The notes under the pieces: generated by a model
What the model saw: only the letters and a program-made list of their open reading frames with translations
What the model was told of the DNA's origin: nothing
Database searches by the model: none
NCBI GenBank assembly: GCA_030610025.1
Contig: JAUWSP010000140.1
Location: 1-7,043, forward strand
Origin: Acidobacteriota bacterium
GTDB taxonomy: Bacteria; Acidobacteriota; Thermoanaerobaculia; Multivoradales; JAHEKO01
Direction: 5' to 3'
Length of the DNA: 7,043 bases
Shown: in pieces, positions 1 to 5,777 of the stretch
Layout of the letters: each line of letters opens with the position of its first letter
Numbering within the stretch: position 1 is the first letter of the stretch
Position numbers and translations under genes: made by a program

Positions 1-885
1 CATGTCGGTGTGGAGTGCAACAAGTGTCATCGACCGGGAGCTTCGATGACGGTTGCTCGTTTTGGGGAATGCGCGGATTGTCACCGGGACGCTCATTTGG
101 GCCAACTGGCCCGCGCAGTGGGTGGGACTGGCTGCGACAGCTGCCATTCGGTCGAGGGTTTTTTCCCGGTTCTCTATCCGACCGAGAGACATCAGGGATC
201 CGATTTCCCGCTCGACGGTGCGCACCTGGCTGTACCCTGCAACTCCTGCCATCAACGAGTTGAAGTGGCGACACTCGCAGATCAAGGGTCCGCTTGGGTT
301 CCCCGCCGAGGAATTCCCGATTCCGCCGAGGTCACGCAGTTTCGGTTCGCGTCACAGGCCTGCGTCGACTGTCATGTGGATCCGCACCTGGAAGAAAGCA
401 GGTATCCACCCGAGGACCAGAGCGAGTGTACGGACTGTCACGACGTAGATTCGTGGCGCCTGGTGAGCTTCGACCATCGGACGACAGAATTCCCTCTCGT
501 GGGTCGCCATGCGAAGGTTGCCTGCCGCGACTGTCATTCCCTGGCTGGCGCGATCGGGGAACCACAGTCCGTGAGATTCGAGGAGAGTCCACTGACATGC
601 TCAGGTTGCCACAAGGATCCTCATGCTGGTCAGCTCAGTGCGGTGGGCGCGCAACCCGGTTGCGACCGTTGCCACACCGCCGATGGGTGGCACGAGACCC
701 TCTTCGTCCACAACCGAGATTCGAGTTATCGATTGGAAGGCGCTCACTCACGGGTCCCATGTGGGAGCTGTCACCGGGAGCGAGAGGTGGATGGGACGAG
801 CTTTGTGCAATACAAGTCCATCCCGACGGCGTGCGAGGCCTGTCACGCTTCCGGGGTCGCCGAACTGAAGTCTCGAGAGGGCTAG
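1..885 (+). CDS. Multiheme c-type cytochrome, 11 CXXCH visible (5' partial)
   Basis: The reading frame is open from the first base and the residues before the first possible start (HVGVE) already belong to a heme module, so the gene begins upstream. The visible 294 residues contain eleven CXXCH heme-attachment motifs, at about residues 6, 24, 45, 80, 121, 143, 175, 200, 221, 254 and 278, and no other cysteine. They fall in triheme modules: CxxCH-x-D-[AP]-H, then CxxCH followed by an aromatic-rich stretch, then F-x-L-x-G-x-H before a third CxxCH. Module starts are near residues 24, 121, 200 and 278. There are eleven further histidines outside the motifs, one per heme, which fits bis-His ligation. 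Such proteins carry electrons in the periplasm or at the outer surface. The stop codon directly abuts the next gene, also a multiheme cytochrome. The export signal and total heme number are not visible. I am sure it is a multiheme cytochrome but not of its exact role. Confidence 0.93.
   Translation, partial: HVGVECNKCHRPGASMTVARFGECADCHRDAHLGQLARAVGGTGCDSCHSVEGFFPVLYPTERHQGSDFPLDGAHLAVPCNSCHQRVEVATLADQGSAWVPRRGIPDSAEVTQFRFASQACVDCHVDPHLEESRYPPEDQSECTDCHDVDSWRLVSFDHRTTEFPLVGRHAKVACRDCHSLAGAIGEPQSVRFEESPLTCSGCHKDPHAGQLSAVGAQPGCDRCHTADGWHETLFVHNRDSSYRLEGAHSRVPCGSCHREREVDGTSFVQYKSIPTACEACHASGVAELKSREG
875..880 (+). promoter_or_regulatory. Ribosome binding site GAGAGG for ATG 886
   Basis: GAGAGG lies five bases before the ATG that directly follows the stop codon of the upstream cytochrome gene. 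It supports the longest start of the 22-heme cytochrome and suggests translational coupling. A competing, stronger site lies just downstream (888-895). Confidence 0.45.
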
Positions 886-2652
886 ATGGGGAGGACTGCT
901 GTGGAAAAAGTCACATTGGAAGAGCGGGTGTCTGTCTATATTCGCACGACAATGCAATCTGGACAGGCGACTCGTTGGATGCTGCTAGCGGCAGCTGCGC
1001 TGGCGGTCTGGTCTCAGCCCGGTGTAGTTGTGGCCCAGGACAGTCCACACGGCACCTTTGAGGGGGACTGCACCGAATGTCATACCCTCGAGGGCTGGAA
1101 GCCGCTCCGTGACCCCTTGGAGTTCAAGCACGACTCGACGGGTTTTCCGCTCCTGGGTAGCCATCGTGCAGTGCCGTGTACCAGTTGTCACAAGATCCTC
1201 GACTTCCCGCTCGTGGCGACGGCCTGTGCAGACTGCCACGCGGATCCCCATGTGGGCGAGCTGGGATTCGGCTGTGAGAGCTGCCACGTTCCGGCGGGCT
1301 GGGACAACCGCCGTGAAATGTTCGAGGTTCACGGCGCCACGCTGTTTCCACTCGTCGGGGTCCATGCGACGGTGGACTGCGCCGGGTGCCATCGCGAGAC
1401 AGCTCCATTCGAGTACACCCTGACTCCAGTCGAGTGTGTTGCCTGTCACGCCGCCGACTATGCCAACACCACCAGACCCGATCACGCTCGCGTTGGGTTC
1501 CCCACCGAGTGCGATCTTTGCCACACGCCTATCGGGTGGAACTTCTCGGTGTTCGATGGCGGTGCCGGTTTCGAGCACGATTCCTTCTTCCCCCTGGCCG
1601 GCTCCCATCGGGGTCTCGACTGCTCGGCCTGTCATGCCGACGGCTTCTTCGGTACCCCGACCGATTGCTACGCCTGCCACCGGGCCGACTACGACAGCAC
1701 CAGCGACCCGAACCATGCGGCTGCAGGTTTTCCGACCGACTGCGAGGCCTGCCATTCGACGCGCGGTTGGGAAAGCGCCGTCATCGATCATGACAGCGTT
1801 TTTCGCCTGACTGGAGCGCACCGCGGTCTCGATTGTGAGTCCTGCCACGCGGATGGCTTCACGGGCACGCCGACAGACTGCTACGCCTGTCATCGAAGCG
1901 ACTATCAGTCGACGACCGACCCGAACCACGTGGCGGCTGGATTCTCGACCGACTGTGAAAGCTGTCATGGAACAGGCTCCTGGGAAGGGGCCAGCGCCAA
2001 CCACGACGAGTTCTTCCGGTTGACCGGGGCGCATCGAACGCTCGATTGCGAGGCGTGTCACAGCAGCGGTTTTGTAGGCACTCCGACAGACTGCTATGCC
2101 TGTCATCGCTCGGACTACGAAGGAACCCGCGATCCAAATCATCAGGCAGCCGGCTTTCCGACCCGATGTGAGAGTTGCCACGACACGAGCTCGTGGCAGG
2201 GGGCCGATTTCGATCACGATCAGTTTTTCCGCCTGACCGGGGCGCATCGCACTCTCGATTGCCAGGCCTGCCATGCGGACGGTTTCGCGGGCACGCCGAC
2301 CGATTGCTACTCATGCCATCGCTCCGACTATCAGGGGACCCGGGATCCGAATCATGTGGCGGCCGGTTTTCCGACCGACTGCGAGCTCTGCCACACCACC
2401 AGCGACTGGGACGGTGCGGACTTCACTGAGCACGACTCGCTCTACTTCCCGATCTTCTCGGGACGGCATCGGAGTGAATGGGACGCCTGTTCCGATTGCC
2501 ATGTTTCGGCTTCCAACTTTTCTGTCTTCGAGTGCATCAACTGTCATGAGCACCAGTGCAGCGATATGAATGACAAGCACAAGGACGTTGGAGGCTACAG
2601 CTGCGTGAGCACCGCCTGCTACTCCTGTCATCCGACCGGGGATGAGGACTGA
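886..2652 (+). CDS. Exported 22-heme c-type cytochrome with tandem triheme repeats
   Basis: The 588-residue product has 22 CXXCH motifs, one per about 24 residues after the signal peptide. A Sec signal is visible: Arg30, a hydrophobic run at about 32-49, and a VVA-QD cleavage site near residue 50. ATG 886 has a GAGAGG site, GTG 901 has a stronger GGGGAGG site, and ATG 952 would give a compact 28-residue signal but has no clear site. Residues 60-230 carry irregular modules like those of the upstream cytochrome. Residues 231-515 are four tandem 71-72-residue triheme units. Residues 516-588 form a distinct cap with three hemes and the only two non-heme cysteines (558 and 573). There are 23 histidines outside the motifs, enough for bis-His ligation of every heme. 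The repeats resemble the 'nanowire-type' triheme cytochrome domain known to me from TIGRFAMs. It is likely a long-range electron conduit in the periplasm or at the cell surface; location and partner are inferred. Confidence 0.95.
   Translation: MGRTAVEKVTLEERVSVYIRTTMQSGQATRWMLLAAAALAVWSQPGVVVAQDSPHGTFEGDCTECHTLEGWKPLRDPLEFKHDSTGFPLLGSHRAVPCTSCHKILDFPLVATACADCHADPHVGELGFGCESCHVPAGWDNRREMFEVHGATLFPLVGVHATVDCAGCHRETAPFEYTLTPVECVACHAADYANTTRPDHARVGFPTECDLCHTPIGWNFSVFDGGAGFEHDSFFPLAGSHRGLDCSACHADGFFGTPTDCYACHRADYDSTSDPNHAAAGFPTDCEACHSTRGWESAVIDHDSVFRLTGAHRGLDCESCHADGFTGTPTDCYACHRSDYQSTTDPNHVAAGFSTDCESCHGTGSWEGASANHDEFFRLTGAHRTLDCEACHSSGFVGTPTDCYACHRSDYEGTRDPNHQAAGFPTRCESCHDTSSWQGADFDHDQFFRLTGAHRTLDCQACHADGFAGTPTDCYSCHRSDYQGTRDPNHVAAGFPTDCELCHTTSDWDGADFTEHDSLYFPIFSGRHRSEWDACSDCHVSASNFSVFECINCHEHQCSDMNDKHKDVGGYSCVSTACYSCHPTGDED
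888..895 (+). promoter_or_regulatory. Alternative ribosome binding site GGGGAGGA for GTG 901
   Basis: GGGGAGGA is a better anti-Shine-Dalgarno match than the site at 875-880 and sits about five to six bases before an in-frame GTG at 901. Translation of the 22-heme cytochrome may therefore start at 901 rather than 886. The mature protein would be identical because both starts lie upstream of the signal peptide. Confidence 0.4.
952..1038 (+). other. Sec signal peptide of the 22-heme cytochrome
   Basis: Met23 is followed by Arg30, then an alanine/leucine-rich hydrophobic core, then VVVA before Gln-Asp. This is a classical signal peptidase I pattern; no lipobox cysteine is present. The predicted cut falls at about nucleotide 1035. 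The extra N-terminal residues encoded from 886 or 901 would be an unusually long n-region. Confidence 0.75.
1576..2430 (+). repeat. Four tandem 213-bp coding repeats (71-residue triheme units)
   Basis: Units start at 1576, 1789, 2002 and 2215; the period is exactly 213 bp, and the last unit has one extra codon. Each unit runs: His at position 1, F-x-L-x-G-x-HR with His at 11, CXXCH at 16, G-T-P-T-D followed by CY[AS]CH at 31, DPNH with His at 47, GF[PS]T followed by CXXCH at 56, and a Trp-containing spacer. Each unit therefore has three heme motifs and exactly three other histidines. Units 3 and 4 are identical at about 57 of 71 residues. Third-position differences are common, so the copies are not a very recent expansion or an assembly artefact. 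Confidence 0.95.
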
Positions 2653-4360
2653 TCGCCCCGTGTCCGACCTGATGAGCAGCGCGGGTGGCCAGCGGCGTCC
2701 GTGGGGGCACCAACTGCTCTCCTGGTTCCTGGGCATCGCGTTGCTCGCGGTGTTGTCCGGCACCGGAGAGGCGCAAGAGTCGGCCTCCCTGTCCGTCAAG
2801 TATCGATCCGCGGACACCATCTACCTGGATTCCGGTCGTGCGACTGGACTCGCGGTCGGAGATCGACTCGAGGTGGTTCGTGACGGCCATGGCGTGGCCG
2901 ACATCGAGGTCGTCTTCGTCGCGGAGCACTCGGCATCGTGTCGAATCCTCGTCGAACGAGAGGCCGTCAGAGCCGGGGACGAGGTGTTGGTTGCCAAACA
3001 AGCAGGTGCGGGGTCCTCAGATCATGCAGGCGGAGCAGCGCCATCGGATGGCGAGGTGTCGGCAGCCCCAGAGCCGGTAGCGGCATCGCATATGACGGCT
3101 CCGTCGCAGTCCGTTGCCAGCCAGCGCCCTTCTACGAGGGTCAGTGGCTCGGCCTCGATCGAGATGGAGAGCTTTACCGACGATAGCGGTGCGGGCCTGG
3201 ACTTCCAGCGCACCCAGTTGAGGCTCAACCTGAGGGTGAGGGATATTGGCGGCACTCCGTTGCAGATGAGAGTCCGAGTCCGTGGACAGGAGAACCGGCG
3301 GTCACGCCCCTTCAGCACTGGAGCACCTGAGAGCGAGAGCCGCAATCGGCTGTACGAAGCCGCTTTGCTATGGGCCCCACCCGAAGGTCGGTTCAAGGTC
3401 CAGGCCGGCCGCATCGGAACCAGCCCGTTTGTGAGCATCGGCTTCATCGATGGAGTGGTCGGGCAGGTCAGACTCACTCGTAGCTTCGACCTCGGCGCCT
3501 TCTACGGATCGCAGCCGAGGACCGATGAGATCACGTTCGAATCCCTGGGCCAGAAATACGGTGGATATGCTCGGTTCTCAGCCCTTCCGCGAGGAACTGG
3601 CTCAGCCTTTCAGCTGTACCTGGCTGGGATTCGCGAACATGGCAAGGAGGACGTCAGTCGAGACTACGTGGCGGTCGAAACCCACTACACGCCGGGTGGT
3701 CGCTGGTCGGTCTTTCAGCGGGCTGAAGTGGATGTCAATCAGGGCTGGAGGAAGGACGTCAGCGACAGCGACACTCAGCTCTCTCTGTTTTCGCTGACCG
3801 TGAATGCGAGGATCTCGGCTGCCAGTCGTTTCTCGATTTCCTATGACCGCAATGAGCGTTATCGAACCGAGGACACCCGCCATGTGCCCGATGAGCTGTT
3901 CGATGAGCTCGCCCGCCAGGGTCTGCGTGCCAGGTTGGTGTTTGGCAAGGCCAGGGGGCTGCAGGTGTCTTTCAACGGGGGTGTCCGTCAGCGCGATGAC
4001 GATGAGGACGACACCTACAGCTATGGGCTGGGAGTGCTGCATCCGGATGTGGCGTCCTGGGGCCTCATGCTGGGTGGAGATCTTCTGGGATACTCGAATC
4101 GCTACACTGACGGCTACGTGCTCAGAGGTAGGGCCGCCAAGCGATTCCGAGGCGGGCACCGGCTGACGTTCTCCCTCGGTGGTCGTCTCTCCCAGGACAC
4201 GCACTTCGGGGACTTCGAGGATCGTGCGACCTACTGGGCCCGGTTGGGTGGTTGGGCCGAGCTGCCGATGGGCTTTTATGTCTATGGCGACTACGAATAC
4301 AACGCCGGAGACGACCTGGAAGGACCGCGACTCCTGGGCGGTGTCGGCTGGCGGTTCTAG
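2642..4360 (+). CDS. Outer-membrane beta-barrel (porin-like) with N-terminal SH3/FlgT-like domain
   Basis: The product has 572 residues. A signal peptide is visible (RR at 18-19, hydrophobic core about 25-40, cleavage near GEAQ-E at 45). Residues 48-120 form a compact beta domain whose pattern (YLDSGRATGLAVGDRLEVVR, then a repeat strand and AGDEVLV) resembles the FlgT C-terminal/SH3-like folds. Residues 121-168 are an Ala/Ser/Pro/Gly linker. Residues 169-572 show alternating polar and hydrophobic strands rich in Tyr, Phe and Arg, ending in GWRF, the terminal aromatic expected of barrels inserted by the Bam machinery. There is one cysteine and no heme motif. The ATG overlaps the preceding stop by 11 bases, and a GTG at 2660 is an alternative start. 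Placed directly after two multiheme cytochromes, it is the natural candidate for the barrel of a porin-cytochrome conduit. I do not recognise a named family. A general porin is the main alternative. Confidence 0.88.
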   Translation: MRTDRPVSDLMSSAGGQRRPWGHQLLSWFLGIALLAVLSGTGEAQESASLSVKYRSADTIYLDSGRATGLAVGDRLEVVRDGHGVADIEVVFVAEHSASCRILVEREAVRAGDEVLVAKQAGAGSSDHAGGAAPSDGEVSAAPEPVAASHMTAPSQSVASQRPSTRVSGSASIEMESFTDDSGAGLDFQRTQLRLNLRVRDIGGTPLQMRVRVRGQENRRSRPFSTGAPESESRNRLYEAALLWAPPEGRFKVQAGRIGTSPFVSIGFIDGVVGQVRLTRSFDLGAFYGSQPRTDEITFESLGQKYGGYARFSALPRGTGSAFQLYLAGIREHGKEDVSRDYVAVETHYTPGGRWSVFQRAEVDVNQGWRKDVSDSDTQLSLFSLTVNARISAASRFSISYDRNERYRTEDTRHVPDELFDELARQGLRARLVFGKARGLQVSFNGGVRQRDDDEDDTYSYGLGVLHPDVASWGLMLGGDLLGYSNRYTDGYVLRGRAAKRFRGGHRLTFSLGGRLSQDTHFGDFEDRATYWARLGGWAELPMGFYVYGDYEYNAGDDLEGPRLLGGVGWRF

Positions 4361-5722
4361 GTGGGATCGTCTGTCCTCGAGAGGTTCGTGCTCACCGAGT
4401 CCGGAGTGGTCTGGCTGGTTGCCGCCGTCGCGGTGGTGGCCATCGTTCTGCCGTACGTGCTTCGGTTCCGCCAGCGGGTTCGTCACGATAGGGAGCGCAA
4501 GGCCGAGGCCGGCAGACTAGGGATCGATCGGCCTGTAGCCCAGTTTCCCTTTGTCGACGATCAGCTTTGCATCGGCTGTGGGGCCTGTGCCGCAGCCTGT
4601 CCGGAAGGCGATGTTCTGGGAGTCGTCGGCGGTACGGCAGTTGTCGTCAACGCCTTGCGTTGCGTCGGTCACGGGCGCTGCGAAGTCGCCTGTCCAGTGG
4701 AGGCGTTGGAGGTGGGGCTCGGTGATCTGAAATCTCGAGACGACGTCCCGCTTCTCGATGATGAGCTCCAGGCGACGGTGCCAGGAATCTACATCGCGGG
4801 GGAGCTCGGAGGCCTGGCGCTGGTCCGGAATGCGGCAGTCCAGGGCAGAATGGCGATCGAAGCCATCGCGGCGTCGACCACGAGGAGCAAGAGCGGGGAT
4901 GGCTCGGTCGTGGACGTGGCGATCGTGGGTGCCGGCCCTGCCGGATTGAGCGCGGCTCTGGCGGCAAAGGACAGCAATCTCTCCTACGCTGTGTTCGAGA
5001 AGGAGTCGGATCTCGGCGGCTCTCTATTGCACTATCCGCGCCGCAAGATGGTGTTGACACAGCCCGTCGAGCTGCCCCCCTGGGGGAGACTCGAAAGGGA
5101 GGAGTACAAGAAAGAGGAGTTGCTGGAGATCTTCAAGAGGATGGTGAGCCAGACCGAGCTGGATCTCAGATTTGGTGAGGCCGTCGAGGATGTGAGGCTC
5201 GAGGAGGGCCTATTTCGACTCCGTTCGTCGACAGGTAGTGAGCTGCGCGCTCGGCGGGTGCTTCTGGCTCTCGGGCGTCGAGGCTCGCCGAGAAAGCTGG
5301 GAGTTCCGGGCGAAGAGCTGCCCAAGGTCATGTATCGCCTGCTCGATGCCCAGTCCTATCGGGGAGAGAGAATTCTTGTTGTCGGTGGAGGAGACAGCGC
5401 GGCCGAAGCTGCTATCGGACTGGCTCGGCAGTCTGGAAACCGGATCACCTTGTCCTACCGGAAAGAGAAGTTGGTCAGGCTCAAGAACAAAAACCTCCTC
5501 GCACTGGAACAGCTGGTAGACCGAGGCAGAGTCGAGCTGCTGTTGTCGAGCAGGGTGGACCGCATCGGCTCATCCAAAGTCGAATTGCAGGACGGTCACG
5601 GCGAAACGCTAGAGATCGAGAACGACTACGTCTTCGTATTCGCAGGTGGAGTTCCGCCGTTCGGGTTTCTCCAGCAGATTGGCATCGGTTTTGGAGGTCA
5701 ACGAGCGGCTGCTGAGCTGTAA
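4361..5722 (+). CDS. Membrane-anchored ferredoxin-domain FAD/NAD(P)-dependent oxidoreductase
   Basis: The product has 453 residues. Residues 15-35 form one transmembrane segment, followed by an Arg/Lys-rich stretch (35-47) that places the rest in the cytoplasm. A two-cluster ferredoxin-like domain follows: Cys70, 73, 76, 80 is a complete 4Fe-4S motif, while the second has Cys101, His104, Cys107, Cys111. Next comes PGIYIAGELGG (about 141-151), a flavin-contacting motif normally near the C-terminus of thioredoxin-reductase-like enzymes. The FAD dinucleotide motif GAGPAG is at 190-195 and the NAD(P) motif GGGDSA at 342-347. All seven cysteines lie in the ferredoxin domain, so there is no redox disulfide of the thioredoxin reductase type. 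The GTG start abuts the preceding stop; the ribosome site is weak (GGCGG). It probably passes electrons between NAD(P)H and Fe-S carriers at the inner membrane. Substrate and direction are unknown. Confidence 0.88.
   Translation: MGSSVLERFVLTESGVVWLVAAVAVVAIVLPYVLRFRQRVRHDRERKAEAGRLGIDRPVAQFPFVDDQLCIGCGACAAACPEGDVLGVVGGTAVVVNALRCVGHGRCEVACPVEALEVGLGDLKSRDDVPLLDDELQATVPGIYIAGELGGLALVRNAAVQGRMAIEAIAASTTRSKSGDGSVVDVAIVGAGPAGLSAALAAKDSNLSYAVFEKESDLGGSLLHYPRRKMVLTQPVELPPWGRLEREEYKKEELLEIFKRMVSQTELDLRFGEAVEDVRLEEGLFRLRSSTGSELRARRVLLALGRRGSPRKLGVPGEELPKVMYRLLDAQSYRGERILVVGGGDSAAEAAIGLARQSGNRITLSYRKEKLVRLKNKNLLALEQLVDRGRVELLLSSRVDRIGSSKVELQDGHGETLEIENDYVFVFAGGVPPFGFLQQIGIGFGGQRAAAEL
4403..4465 (+). 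other. Single transmembrane anchor of the Fe-S flavoprotein
   Basis: Residues about 15-35 are almost wholly Val, Ala, Leu, Ile and Trp, with no signal peptidase site after them. The following residues (RFRQRVRHDRERK) are strongly basic. By the positive-inside rule the N-terminus faces the periplasm and the Fe-S and flavin domains face the cytoplasm. Confidence 0.75.
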
Positions 5723-5732
5723 GAACCAGCTC
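5714..5732. terminator. Weak hairpin at the convergent gene junction
   Basis: GAGCTG (5714-5719) and CAGCTC (5727-5732) can form a six-base-pair stem with a seven-base loop that includes the operon's last stop codon. No U-run follows on either strand, only a TTTT at 5748-5751, so it is not a convincing intrinsic terminator. The rest of the 55-bp gap (5723-5777) shows nothing else. Confidence 0.2.
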
Positions 5733-5777
5733 TTGCCCTCTACGCCCTTTTCTCCAAGGCCAGGTCTGCCTGTCGCC

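Noticed and set aside
985..2274. Long minus-strand open frame (429 codons) opposite the heme repeats
   Set aside because: It is antisense to a clear cytochrome gene. Its apparent repeats (V/M-A-x-L-rich) simply mirror the 213-bp period, and high GC with codon bias keeps stops rare in this frame.
1576..2430. Regular repeats as a possible CRISPR or satellite array
   Set aside because: The period is 213 bp, the units diverge mainly at third codon positions, and the whole stretch is one open reading frame coding heme motifs.
3602..4486. Minus-strand open frame opposite the barrel gene
   Set aside because: It is the shadow of the beta-barrel coding sequence; it has no signal or domain and crosses the junction of two plus-strand genes.
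4361..5722. Classical thioredoxin reductase
   Set aside because: There is no CxxC disulfide in the NAD(P) domain; all seven cysteines are in the ferredoxin domain, and an N-terminal membrane anchor is present.
5714..5777. Strong bidirectional terminator between the convergent genes
   Set aside because: Only a six-base-pair stem overlapping the stop codon was found, with no adjacent U-run on either strand; it is listed only at low confidence.
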